NCBI GenBank assembly: GCA_027485675.1
Contig: JAIXQP010000025.1
Location: 248,001 to 312,000, forward strand
DNA length: 64,000 nucleotides
Direction: 5' to 3'
From: Terriglobales bacterium
Lineage (GTDB): Bacteria; Acidobacteriota; Terriglobia; Bryobacterales; Bryobacteraceae
Positions 15,956 through 24,062 of this stretch are shown here, one piece after another. Each line of letters starts with the position of its first letter. The first letter of the stretch is position 1. The notes under the pieces were generated by a model. The model did not search any database. It had not been told where the DNA came from and saw only the letters and a list, made by a program, of their open reading frames with translations. The position numbers and the translations under genes are program-made.

Positions 15956-17002
15956 TTACCGGTCCATCAATTCGTGATAAACGGTCCAGGTCTGGTCTAC
16001 CGCCCGGTCCCAGGTGAATTGCGCGGCATGCGCAAACCCCCTCTGCGCCATCGTCTCCCGTAACGACGGCTGTTCCATCAAAGTCTGCAGGGTAAACCGC
16101 AGCTCCTCCACGTTTTCCGGATCGACGTGAAACGCGGCCTCGCCCGTCACCTCCGGCAGAGCGGACCGATTCGATGTGACCACTGGTACCCCCCATGCCA
16201 TCGCCTCAATCGCGGGGATGCCGAAGCCCTCGTCGAGCGACGGAAACGCAAATATAGCCGCCCGGCTATACAAGGCCTCCAGGCGTTTTGCGGAAACGTA
16301 TCCGAGAACCTGGATATCCGCCCGCCGCGGACTGGCGGCAATCTGCTCGAGAATCTCCTCGGCTCCAAAGCCTGTCGCCGCTCCCGCCAGAACCAGGCGC
16401 CAGCCCGCCGGCAATCCCTCAAAGGCTTGAACCAGCCGGCCCGTATTCTTCCGCTTCTGGATCGCCCCCACGGAAAGAATAAACGGCTGCCGCTTGGTCA
16501 ACGCCCGCAACCGCTGCTCGCCGGGGTGGAACACGCCGTGATGCACCACGCGGATCCTGCTCCGCTCCACGCCCAACAGGCCCGTGATCTGCGATGCCGT
16601 AAAGGAGCTCACCGCCAGGATCAGGTCCGAGCGGTTGGCGGCGTCCTTGGCCTGCTCGGTGAATCGCGCGCGGAACTCCGCCGTCGAGTAGTCCGAGGTC
16701 ATCACGAACAGGTCGTGAAAGGTCGTGATCATCCGGTGGCGGCTCTGCAGATGCGGCACACGTTGATTCAGCCCATGAAAGATCTCCGCCGGAGGAGCCC
16801 AGCGATCGAACAACGGCCGCCGCGCCGCCCCGCGCGGCAGAAACGCCTCAAGCGAACGGAACAACCGGTGCGGCCGGTAGCAGAACAGATACCGCGGGCC
16901 CGGATGCCGCCGGGGCAACCCCCACAGAATCTCCCGCGAATACACCGCTACGCCCGTCGGCTGCGAGCCCACACTGTAAGTGGCGTCTAGAGCGATCCGC
17001 AC
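15956..17002 (-). CDS. GT4-family glycosyltransferase
   Basis: A 348 aa retaining glycosyltransferase of the GT-B fold (GT4, glycosyl transferase group 1). The N-terminal domain has MRIALDATYSVGSQPTGVAVY for acceptor binding; the C-terminal domain has SVGAIQKRKN and the EX7E nucleotide-sugar motif with E258 and E266 (DEGFGIPAIEAM). The family transfers sugars in exopolysaccharide, lipopolysaccharide or capsule synthesis. It is convergent with the acidic protein gene and sits downstream of regulators on the same strand, which may place it in their regulon. Donor and acceptor cannot be read from sequence. Confidence 0.92.
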   Translation of the reverse strand: MRIALDATYSVGSQPTGVAVYSREILWGLPRRHPGPRYLFCYRPHRLFRSLEAFLPRGAARRPLFDRWAPPAEIFHGLNQRVPHLQSRHRMITTFHDLFVMTSDYSTAEFRARFTEQAKDAANRSDLILAVSSFTASQITGLLGVERSRIRVVHHGVFHPGEQRLRALTKRQPFILSVGAIQKRKNTGRLVQAFEGLPAGWRLVLAGAATGFGAEEILEQIAASPRRADIQVLGYVSAKRLEALYSRAAIFAFPSLDEGFGIPAIEAMAWGVPVVTSNRSALPEVTGEAAFHVDPENVEELRFTLQTLMEQPSLRETMAQRGFAHAAQFTWDRAVDQTWTVYHELMDR

Positions 17003-17048
17003 GACCGCAGCCTAGGCTCTCTGCCCGGCAAGTGGAAAAACCATGCCT

Positions 17049-17981
17049 CTATCCTAACGCGGACGCCAGCTCCTGGCCGCGATTCGACGCCAGGTCGGCC
17101 TCCGCCCGCTGCAGCATCACATCCAGATTCGTCGTGGCCGTCGGCACCAGCGTCGCCTGACCGCAAACGTAGCTCAGCGCCGGCCGGTTCTCGAGGTAAG
17201 GACCCAGGGACTCGAGATAGCGCTGAATCCGGTGGTCCATCGTCTCCAGCTGCTCCGGATCGTCAAAGCACAACGCGCCAAACGTATCGCCCTGCAGGCG
17301 GGCGACGACATCCGACTCCCGAAAAACCGTCCGCAGCAGATCCCCCGTCTCAATCAGCGCCAAATCGTGCGCCTGATGCCCGTAGGCGTCCTGCAGTAGC
17401 GAATACCCCGTCAACTCCACCAGAAACAGCGTCGCCGGCCGCTGCCACCGCGCCGCCAGTTGCAGCGACTGCTCGCCCAAGAGCACAAACCCATCCCGCG
17501 AGATCAGGCTGGTAAGCTCATCGAGCAGCGGCAGTTCCGCTCGCGCCACCATCGCCTGCTGCCGCTCCATGGCGGACCGCAACGTCCGCGCCAGCGGCAG
17601 GCAGTCCAGGTCCTCCTTGAGCAGGTAGGAGAACGCGCCCTCCCGCACGGCCGCCAGCGCCGTATACTCCTCGCGGGCGTTGCACAGAATCACAATCGGC
17701 GCCGTGCGGCTCAACGGCTGCACGCGCAGAAACGTGTGCAGCGCGCGGCTATCCGACAGGTCCAGGTTCAGCAGGATAATGTCGAAGGCCTCCTGCTCTA
17801 GGGCCACCAGCGCCTCGGCCAGCGTCTCGGCGTGATACAGCTCCATCTGCCAGGGAAGCAGCTTCCGGTACTGCTGCTCTTCAAGTTCATCCAAGGCTTC
17901 CTGCACCAGTCCGGCGTCCCAGGGGTCGGATTCGACAAGAAGAACCCGGCTACGGATACGGGCGGGGGAAGGCGAATTCAT
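17049..17981 (-). CDS. Response regulator with degenerate GGDEF domain
   Basis: A 310 aa protein with an N-terminal receiver domain (phosphoacceptor D74 in LLNLDLSD, acidic pocket E17/D19, conserved K122 in LLKEDL) and a C-terminal GGDEF-fold domain (about 145-300). The active-site loop reads QGDTF (230-234) where active diguanylate cyclases have GGDEF or GGEEF, so cyclase activity is probably lost. A degenerate domain of this kind may bind GTP or c-di-GMP, or serve as a protein-interaction module. It lies 33 bp after the sigma-54 activator gene and is presumably cotranscribed, so it may feed signals to it. Confidence 0.85.
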   Translation of the reverse strand: MNSPSPARIRSRVLLVESDPWDAGLVQEALDELEEQQYRKLLPWQMELYHAETLAEALVALEQEAFDIILLNLDLSDSRALHTFLRVQPLSRTAPIVILCNAREEYTALAAVREGAFSYLLKEDLDCLPLARTLRSAMERQQAMVARAELPLLDELTSLISRDGFVLLGEQSLQLAARWQRPATLFLVELTGYSLLQDAYGHQAHDLALIETGDLLRTVFRESDVVARLQGDTFGALCFDDPEQLETMDHRIQRYLESLGPYLENRPALSYVCGQATLVPTATTNLDVMLQRAEADLASNRGQELASALG

Positions 17982-18014
17982 CGCTTAGAAAGTGGCCCCG
18001 TCCGGCGGAAAGTC

Positions 18015-19043
18015 TCAATCGCCGAGTTGGTATTCCTTCAGCTTCCGGTACAAAGTGGTGCGGCCAATGCCCAGCAGATGCGCCGCCATCAAACGATCGC
18101 CCTTCGTATACTCCAGCGCGTTCAAAATCGCCCGCCGTTCCATCTCGACCAACGGCAGAATGGGAGACGCCACAAAGGCCGGCTGCGCCCCCGCCGAAGG
18201 CTGGGCGGCCGGTGCGTAGCTCGCCGCCGCGGCCATCGCCAGGCCCGGCTCCGGCGTGCGCCGCGCAAAGTGGTAGTTCTGAATGGGCGAAGGCAGATCG
18301 CGGACCTGCAGCAGCGGACCGGTGTTGATCGCCACCATCTGCTGAATCGAGTTCTCGAGCTCCCGCACATTGCCCGGCCAGTCATAGGCCAGGGCCGAGT
18401 CAAGCGCCTCCTGCGTGAAGCTGTGGTTCGAACCGTATTTCCGCAGAAAATGCTGCAGTAAGGCGGGAATGTCCTCGCGGCGGTCGCGCAGCGGAGGCAG
18501 CCGCAGCGTCACCACATTCAGCCGGTAGTACAAATCCTGCCGGAACGTTCCCTTCTCGACTTCTTTCGCCAGGTCCCGGTTGGTTGCGGCAATAATGCGA
18601 AAGTCCGAGCGCTTGGTCACGGTCGAACCCAACGGCCGGAACTCCTTCTCCTGCAGAACCCGCAACAGCTTCGCCTGCAGATCAAGCGGCATCTCGCCAA
18701 TCTCGTCAAAGAAGGCCGTGCCGCCGTCGGCGGCCTCAATCAAGCCGATCTTGTCCCGGTCCGCTCCGGTAAACGCGCCCCGCCGGTGGCCAAACAGTTC
18801 GCTCTCCATCAGCGGACCCACAAAGGCCGAACAATCAATCGTTACGAAGTTACCCTTCGGGTTCGCCGCATGAATGGAGCGGGCCACGACCTCTTTGCCG
18901 GTCCCGGTCTCGCCCAGAATCAGCGCGGGCCAGCGGCCATTGGCCAACTTCTCCACCATCCTTTGCACGTGCCGAAGACGCGGAGATTGGCCGACCAAAA
19001 GGGGCGGGGAGGAAAACGAAGGACTCTGTGCAGTAGGGATCAT
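18015..19043 (-). CDS. Sigma-54-dependent activator lacking a receiver domain
   Basis: A 342 aa NtrC-family enhancer-binding protein with the AAA+ core only. Walker A is GETGTGKE (44-51), the sigma-54 contact loop is GAFTGA (89-94), Walker B is FFDEIGEM (111-118), and the C-terminus is a Fis-type helix-turn-helix (DRLMAAHLLGIGRTTLYRKL). Residues 1-14 are just a short tail, so unlike NtrC there is no receiver and control must come in trans, as for PspF. The next gene encodes a receiver protein and is an obvious candidate partner. Target promoters would have GG/GC -24/-12 boxes. Confidence 0.94.
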   Translation of the reverse strand: MIPTAQSPSFSSPPLLVGQSPRLRHVQRMVEKLANGRWPALILGETGTGKEVVARSIHAANPKGNFVTIDCSAFVGPLMESELFGHRRGAFTGADRDKIGLIEAADGGTAFFDEIGEMPLDLQAKLLRVLQEKEFRPLGSTVTKRSDFRIIAATNRDLAKEVEKGTFRQDLYYRLNVVTLRLPPLRDRREDIPALLQHFLRKYGSNHSFTQEALDSALAYDWPGNVRELENSIQQMVAINTGPLLQVRDLPSPIQNYHFARRTPEPGLAMAAAASYAPAAQPSAGAQPAFVASPILPLVEMERRAILNALEYTKGDRLMAAHLLGIGRTTLYRKLKEYQLGD

Positions 19044-19187
19044 GACAACGCCTCAACCGAACGGAAACTCCCGCTCAGACGAATTAGTGGTGGGTATGAA
19101 CCATTACTCTAACTTTTTATTGCTGGAGCCCACAACGACTTTCTAGGGGTTTGATGGGGAGGGTCTTGCCCGCAAAAGAGGGGGGCA

Positions 19188-19907
19188 TTACTCCACGTCC
19201 CAGCCCACCACGAACGAGTTCGGATACTCCGGCCGCACGCTGAGCAGCGTCTTCTGCGCCTCTTTGACGCTATCCACCTTGCCCACCAGAATGCGCCACG
19301 ATTCCGGCGTGTTCCCCTTGGCCAGCGCCGGCCGGTAACGGACGAATACGTCCTTGTACTTGCCCTTCAACTTCCGTTCGAGGAACTCCGCGTTCTTCTG
19401 ATTGCGCGCCGTCGTCACTTGCACCGTGAACCGCCGGCCCCGTTCATAACTGCGCGGCGGCTCCACCACCGTGAGCTTCACCTGGGCCACCCCCAACCGC
19501 ACCAGATCAATCTCCTCGGCCGCCGCGCGCGACAGATCCACGATGCGTCCCTTCACGAACGGACCGCGGTCCGTGATGCGCACCGCCGTGCTCTTCCGGT
19601 TGACGAGATTGCGCACGGAGACCCATGTCTCAAAGGGCAGCGAAGGATGCGCGGCCGTCATCGCATGCATGTTGTAGACCTCGCCATTGGCCGCGCGGCG
19701 CCCATGGTAAGGCTCTCCGTACCAGCTCGCGATGCCCTCTTCGGAAGCCCCAAGGCGAGCCACCGGGTTACTAATTTTTATTTGCCTTCCGCCGCCGCAG
19801 CCCGCCGCCATCACGGAGCCAGCTAACAGCACCGCATACGCGAAACCCCTATGTTTATTGGTCCAAATCGACATCGACCGCGTCATCCGCATAACAACAT
19901 TCTGCAC
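19188..19907 (-). CDS. rlpA: RlpA-type septal-ring lipoprotein with SPOR domain
   Basis: A 239 aa lipoprotein (lipobox MAAGC, C37 in this numbering) with the double-psi beta-barrel RlpA domain (about 55-145; SWYGEPYHGRRAANGEVY and ITDRGPFVKGRIVDLS) and a C-terminal SPOR domain (about 160-235) that binds denuded glycan strands at the division site. In Pseudomonas RlpA cleaves such glycans; activity here is inferred. The start is uncertain: GTG at 19907 or ATG at 19892, 19886 or 19874; none has a clear Shine-Dalgarno. It diverges from the H1-like gene with a 157 bp intergenic region. Confidence 0.9.
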   Translation of the reverse strand: MQNVVMRMTRSMSIWTNKHRGFAYAVLLAGSVMAAGCGGGRQIKISNPVARLGASEEGIASWYGEPYHGRRAANGEVYNMHAMTAAHPSLPFETWVSVRNLVNRKSTAVRITDRGPFVKGRIVDLSRAAAEEIDLVRLGVAQVKLTVVEPPRSYERGRRFTVQVTTARNQKNAEFLERKLKGKYKDVFVRYRPALAKGNTPESWRILVGKVDSVKEAQKTLLSVRPEYPNSFVVGWDVE

Positions 19908-19977
19908 CAGTTTCGTTTTTTATGCGAAAACACTCGACTTTTTGCCACTCTTTGTCTCCGGCGGCTCACTTTTTCTC

Positions 19978-20006
19978 TTGACATTGTTCTGGAACAACCT
20001 TATATA
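19978..20006 (+). promoter_or_regulatory. Near-consensus promoter with palindrome in spacer (H1-like gene)
   Basis: The sequence TTGACA (19978-19983), a 17 bp spacer and TATATA (20001-20006) is close to the sigma-70 consensus. The spacer contains the perfect inverted repeat TTGTTC-TG-GAACAA (19984-19997), placed so that a bound dimer would block polymerase. The coding start is about 58 bp downstream of the -10. A GGGAGA Shine-Dalgarno precedes the ATG at 20065. Confidence 0.75.
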
Positions 20007-20064
20007 TGGTCACAACTGCGTTCTCTCCAGAGAGCGCGAGAACGATGTTAGGGAGAATCACTCA

Positions 20065-20322
20065 ATGAAGAACGCAACCGCAAAGAAGGCAGCTCCGGCG
20101 AAGAAAGCCGCCGCCCCTGCCAAGAAGGCTGCAGCGCCTGCTAAGAAGGCCGCTGCGCCGGCGCCGGCGAAGAAAGCTGCTGCTCCTGCGAAGAAAGCTG
20201 CTGCTCCGGCGAAGAAGGAAGCTGCGCCTGCCAAGAAGGCTGCTGCCCCGGCCAAGAAAGCTGCTGCTCCTGCGAAGAAGGCCGCTGCTCCGGCGAAGAA
20301 AGCCGCTGCGAAGAAAGCGTAG
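20065..20322 (+). CDS. Histone H1-like Ala/Lys/Pro repeat protein, 85 aa
   Basis: Eighty-five residues of almost only Ala, Lys and Pro: MKNATAKK, then ten PAKK-ending units of the form AAAPAKK, one of them doubled (AAAPAPAKK) and one with a single Glu (EAAPAKK), then AAAKKA. This composition is the same as the C-terminal tails of eukaryotic H1 and of bacterial H1-like proteins (AlgP, Hc1 type) that bind DNA or RNA non-specifically. The ATG at 20065 has GGGAGA 8 bp upstream. A near-ideal promoter and a palindromic operator precede it and a GC hairpin terminator follows, so it is a monocistronic unit that may be strongly expressed and regulated. There is no globular DNA-binding domain. Confidence 0.85.
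   Translation: MKNATAKKAAPAKKAAAPAKKAAAPAKKAAAPAPAKKAAAPAKKAAAPAKKEAAPAKKAAAPAKKAAAPAKKAAAPAKKAAAKKA
20089..20301 (+). repeat. In-frame (A)APAKK repeat tract
   Basis: Ten consecutive PAKK units inside the H1-like gene, encoded by similar but not identical 18-27 bp stretches. The mixed third bases suggest selection on the protein rather than recent slippage. Confidence 0.85.
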
Positions 20323-20357
20323 TCCTTCGATCTATCCACCAACGCGAATAGCCCAAA

Positions 20358-20390
20358 CGGCCCCGGTTTCCACCGGGGCCGAAATCATTT
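20358..20390. terminator. Bidirectional intrinsic terminator
   Basis: A 10 bp GC stem CGGCCCCGGT/ACCGGGGCCG (20358-20381) with a TTCC tetraloop, followed on the plus strand by AAATCATTTT. It lies between the H1-like gene and the minus-strand methyltransferase and may serve both, because the minus-strand transcript ends in TTTGGGC after the stem. Confidence 0.75.
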
Positions 20391-21308
20391 TGGGGCCCTG
20401 TTTACGGGCCTTTCCCGCTTCTCGAACCATAGCGCGCGAAACGTTTCGCCCAGGTCGAACAGCAGCGTCTTCAACTGCAGACGCCGCTCCGCATTCGCCT
20501 CCAACTCGAGAAACGCAAACTCGTCCGCCTCCCCGATCCGAAGCAGGAACGAGCCCATCGACTCGCTGCGAACCAGCTCCAATCCATACTGCGCGGCCGC
20601 CGCGGCAAGCCCCGAAAAAGGCACATGCGCCGTAATGTCCTGCTCCCCCGGATCGCGCAGCACATCGTCCACCGCGCGATGCTGCCGGTAGCTCATCAAC
20701 GTGCCCTGCGGGAAGCGAATCTGCTCCCGCTGCGTATAGCCGTAGTCCAGCACCAGCAGATGGCCAGACCCCATCCGCCCGGCGATTCGCCGCAGCTCGC
20801 GCTCCATGCCCACGGGCACTTCGACCACCGCAATCCCCTCTTCAACCTCTCCCACCGGGATCGCCGCACCCGGGGTCCAAACGAAGCGGTCACCGCTCAC
20901 GCCCACTCTCCGTTCGCGCCAGCCACCATCGCACCGCTCCGCCACGTCCACCGGCAGCGCATCGAAGAACTCATGCGCCAGCACCAGGCCGCGGAAGTCC
21001 TCCGGCCACGCGCCATAGCCGATATCGATCGGCGTGTACCCCAAGCCCGCGAACGTCTCGGCCAAGGCCGCCCGCCCCGCGCCCGGCTGCACTACGCGCT
21101 CGATGCCCTGTTGCTCGCACCAGCGCCGCAGCAGCATCCCGAACACTGGCTGCAACTGCTCCGCCGTGTAGAAATCGCCCGCTCGCCCAAAGCGGTCCCG
21201 CCGGTAATAGCCGACCTCCGGAGCGTAGAGAGCCACCTCCATGAAGCGGGAGAACGGGATCGATCCATGCCGGGCAATCTCCGCCCGCAACAACTCGGCA
21301 ACTGACAT
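20385..21308 (-). CDS. MidA-type SAM-dependent methyltransferase
   Basis: A 307 aa methyltransferase of the MidA/NDUFAF7 (COG1565) family. Family features are the N-terminal HGSIPFSRFMEVALYAPEVGYY, a SAM-site GAGRAAL (shortened compared with the usual EPGAGRG), VLAHEFFDALPV, and LVLDYGY. The eukaryotic NDUFAF7 symmetrically dimethylates an arginine of complex I; bacterial members may act on similar targets, but this is inferred. I chose the ATG at 21308 (GAGGG upstream) over a longer reading from 21374 because the latter would overlap the divergent permease start and lacks homology. It is convergent with the H1-like gene. Confidence 0.87.
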   Translation of the reverse strand: MSVAELLRAEIARHGSIPFSRFMEVALYAPEVGYYRRDRFGRAGDFYTAEQLQPVFGMLLRRWCEQQGIERVVQPGAGRAALAETFAGLGYTPIDIGYGAWPEDFRGLVLAHEFFDALPVDVAERCDGGWRERRVGVSGDRFVWTPGAAIPVGEVEEGIAVVEVPVGMERELRRIAGRMGSGHLLVLDYGYTQREQIRFPQGTLMSYRQHRAVDDVLRDPGEQDITAHVPFSGLAAAAAQYGLELVRSESMGSFLLRIGEADEFAFLELEANAERRLQLKTLLFDLGETFRALWFEKRERPVNRAPK

Positions 21309-21372
21309 CTGCACCCTCAGCTTCGCATGGGTCACTCGCTCTTTGGCGCGGGACAGCATAGAATAACGGGCC

Positions 21373-22698
21373 ATGCTCCCTGCCTACATCAGCCAAACCA
21401 AACCGAACCCGGCCTCGAACCGCGCGCCGTGGTTCACGAACACCGCCCCCACGTATGCCGGCGTCTTTCTCTGGATCGTTTTCTACCAGACGATGGCGCA
21501 GGGCACCATCGACCGTGCCAGCCTCAGCGTCTGCATCGCCGCCCTCGCCGCCGCGGGCCTCATCTGCTACGCGCTCTTCTACTACGTCCCGGGAATGCTC
21601 GGCATGAAGACCGGCTTCCCGCTCTACGTCATCGGCAGCTCCACGTTCGGCACCCTCGGCGGCTATCCCATGCCCGGCCTCTTCATGGGCCTGCTGCAAG
21701 TCGGCTGGTTCGCCGTCGGCACCTTTACTTCCACCCGCTTCATCCTCATGGGCCTCGGCATGGACGCGACCGCCGGCACGCCGACCTTCTGGCTCGTCGC
21801 CGCGCTCTGGGCCTACATCATGGCCACCATCGGCATCCTCGGCATTCAATACGTCGCCCGCGCTTCGCTGTTCCTCAACGCCATTCCGCTGCTCATGATC
21901 CTGGTCGTCTTCTTCCGCGTGCAGGGCGGCATCAGCCAGCATCAACCCACCCTCTCCGATAACTGGGGCGCCATCGCCACTATCCTCCAAACCGTCATCG
22001 GCTTCTTCGCCACCGCCGGCGCCGCGGGCGTCGACTTCGGCATGAACTCGCGCAACGAAAAGGACGTTCGCATGGGCGGCCTCGTCGGCATCGCCGGAGC
22101 GATCCTCATCGCCGGCGGCCTGCCGCTGCTCTCGGTCGCGGGCGCGCGTGTGTTGAACCCTGCCATCACCAGCTATAGCTACGACGCCGTCATCGGCTCG
22201 ATGGGCGGCGCCATGGCGACCTCCATGTTCTTCCTCTTCGCCCTCGCCTCCATTGTCCCGGCCTGCTTCTGCGCCTTCATCGCCGGCAACAGCTTCGCTA
22301 CGATGCTCCCCGGAGTCTCCCGCTCCCTCTCGACGCTCGTCGGCGTCACCATCGCCCTCGTTCTCGCCGGCACCGGCGTCGCCGCCGACCTACCCGGCGT
22401 CTTCGGCCTGGTGGGCGCCTCCTTCGGCCCCATCTGCGGCGCCATGGTGGCCGACTACTGGCTCAGCGGCGGCAAGTGGGCCGGCGCGCGCGAAGGCATC
22501 AACTGGGCCGGCTACGGCGCCTGGGCGCTCGGCTTCGTCGTCGGCATCTCCCCGGCGCTGGGCCTGAACCTGGGCGTCGAGCCGCTCGCCCTGGCCAGCT
22601 TCGTCGTTGGCTTCGTGGTCTACGCCGCGCTCGCCAAAGCCGGCCTAGAACCGAAGGTGGTCCGCGAGCCCATCGCCATCGCTGCCGGCCAGAGCTAA
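21373..22698 (+). CDS. NCS1-family nucleobase permease
   Basis: A 441 aa integral membrane protein with about 12 hydrophobic helices, matching the NCS1 family (cytosine/purine/uracil/allantoin transporters). Hallmarks include the N-terminal RAPWFTNTAPTYAGVFLW and the TM6 region GVDFGMNSRNEKDVRMGG. It would import a nucleobase with Na+ or H+. The start is at the ATG 21373, 65 bp from the divergent methyltransferase; the same frame has no better upstream start. It converges with der (5 bp between stops). The substrate cannot be assigned. Confidence 0.87.
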   Translation: MLPAYISQTKPNPASNRAPWFTNTAPTYAGVFLWIVFYQTMAQGTIDRASLSVCIAALAAAGLICYALFYYVPGMLGMKTGFPLYVIGSSTFGTLGGYPMPGLFMGLLQVGWFAVGTFTSTRFILMGLGMDATAGTPTFWLVAALWAYIMATIGILGIQYVARASLFLNAIPLLMILVVFFRVQGGISQHQPTLSDNWGAIATILQTVIGFFATAGAAGVDFGMNSRNEKDVRMGGLVGIAGAILIAGGLPLLSVAGARVLNPAITSYSYDAVIGSMGGAMATSMFFLFALASIVPACFCAFIAGNSFATMLPGVSRSLSTLVGVTIALVLAGTGVAADLPGVFGLVGASFGPICGAMVADYWLSGGKWAGAREGINWAGYGAWALGFVVGISPALGLNLGVEPLALASFVVGFVVYAALAKAGLEPKVVREPIAIAAGQS

Positions 22699-22702
22699 GC
22701 CG

Positions 22703-24031
22703 CTACTTCTTCGGCTTCCGTTTGGGCGCCGGTCGATGCTTAATCACGATCGGCGTCCCCACATAGCCAAAGTGCTTGCGGAACAGGTTCACCAGCTGCC
22801 GTTCGGCCGAGAAGTGCAGCTCCCGGCGATCCGTGAAAACGACGAAGGTCGGCGGCCGCAGCGATGCCTGCGTGACGTATTTGATCTTCGTATCCGGCTT
22901 CAGCTCCACCATGGCGCAGAAGCGGTTCAACTCGCCCGTCGTCACCCGGTGGTTCGACCACTTGTAGGCTTCTTCGATCATGCCGTACAGCCGGTCGATG
23001 CCGTTCTTCGTCTTCGCCGAAATAAACGCAATCTGCGCGAATTCGAGGAACTTCAACTGGTCCCGCAACTCCTGCTCAAAGACCACTTTCTTCTTGTTCG
23101 GCGCAATGTCCCACTTGTTGACGACGATGATGATCGCCCGGCCGGACTCGTGCGCGTAGCCCGCAATGTGGGCGTCCAGGTTCACGATGCCTTCGCTCGC
23201 GTCGATGATGATCATCACGACATTGGCCATGCGGATGTTCCGCTGCGCCATGACGACGCTGAGCTTCTCGGCGTCCTCCGTCGTCTTGCCCTTCCGGCGA
23301 ATGCCCGCCGTATCGACGAACACGAAATCGGTATCCCCGTGGTGCACCGTCTCATCCACGGCGTCCCGCGTCGTCCCCGCAATCGGGCTCACGATGCTGC
23401 GCTCCGATCCCACCAGCGAGTTGATCAACGTCGACTTCCCGACGTTCGGCCGGCCGATGATGGCCACCTTGATCTTCTTCGTCTCGGCCGGAACCTCTTC
23501 GCCCGCCTCCGGCTTCTGCTCCACCGGAAAATCCTCCGTCACGTAGTCGAGCAGCTCATGGATGCCCACCTTGTGCTCGGAGGAGATCGGGAACAACGGC
23601 TCAATGCCGAGTTCATAGAAGCCCATCGTCAGCTTGTGGCTCTTCTCGGTGTCGATCTTGTTCACCGCCAGCACCACCGGCTTACCCAGCTTCTTCAGCA
23701 TCTTCGCCAGGTCGCGGTCGGCCGACGTGATCTCCGTGCGGCCGTCGATCAGAAAAACGATCCACGAAGCCGACTCGAGAGCGTATTTAGCCTGCTTCAA
23801 AATCTCGGACGGGATCAGATCGTGGTCGTCGGGGATGATGCCGCCCGTGTCGATAATCTCGAACTTGCGGCCCCGGTGCGTCGTGATGCCGCTGATACGG
23901 TCACGGGTAATGCCCGGCTCGTCGTGCACGATCGAGCGCCGGGTGCCCGTGACTGCGTTAAAAAACGTCGATTTGCCGACGTTAGGCCGGCCGACGATGA
24001 CAATGGTCGGAAGACCTGCGGATTTCACCAT
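22703..24031 (-). CDS. der: Ribosome biogenesis GTPase Der (EngA)
   Basis: A 442 aa protein with two tandem GTPase domains and a C-terminal KH-like domain, the EngA/Der layout and usual length. G1 motifs are GRPNVGKS (14-21) and a second GRPNVGKS (about 194-201); G3 DTGGI and DTAGI; G4 NKID and NKWD. Der acts in 50S subunit maturation. The C-terminus PAPKRKPKK is basic, as in most members. It is divergent from the PhoD-type gene, with 31 bp between starts. Confidence 0.97.
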   Translation of the reverse strand: MVKSAGLPTIVIVGRPNVGKSTFFNAVTGTRRSIVHDEPGITRDRISGITTHRGRKFEIIDTGGIIPDDHDLIPSEILKQAKYALESASWIVFLIDGRTEITSADRDLAKMLKKLGKPVVLAVNKIDTEKSHKLTMGFYELGIEPLFPISSEHKVGIHELLDYVTEDFPVEQKPEAGEEVPAETKKIKVAIIGRPNVGKSTLINSLVGSERSIVSPIAGTTRDAVDETVHHGDTDFVFVDTAGIRRKGKTTEDAEKLSVVMAQRNIRMANVVMIIIDASEGIVNLDAHIAGYAHESGRAIIIVVNKWDIAPNKKKVVFEQELRDQLKFLEFAQIAFISAKTKNGIDRLYGMIEEAYKWSNHRVTTGELNRFCAMVELKPDTKIKYVTQASLRPPTFVVFTDRRELHFSAERQLVNLFRKHFGYVGTPIVIKHRPAPKRKPKK

Positions 24032-24062
24032 ACTGTTATTATCGCAGCCGCAGCGCTATGAG

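Noticed and set aside
17049-17981. Active diguanylate cyclase
   Set aside because: The active-site loop reads QGDTF instead of GGDEF/GGEEF.
22736-24061. 441-codon plus-strand frame opposite der
   Set aside because: Der on the minus strand has complete GTPase motifs; the other frame is His/Arg-rich and meaningless.
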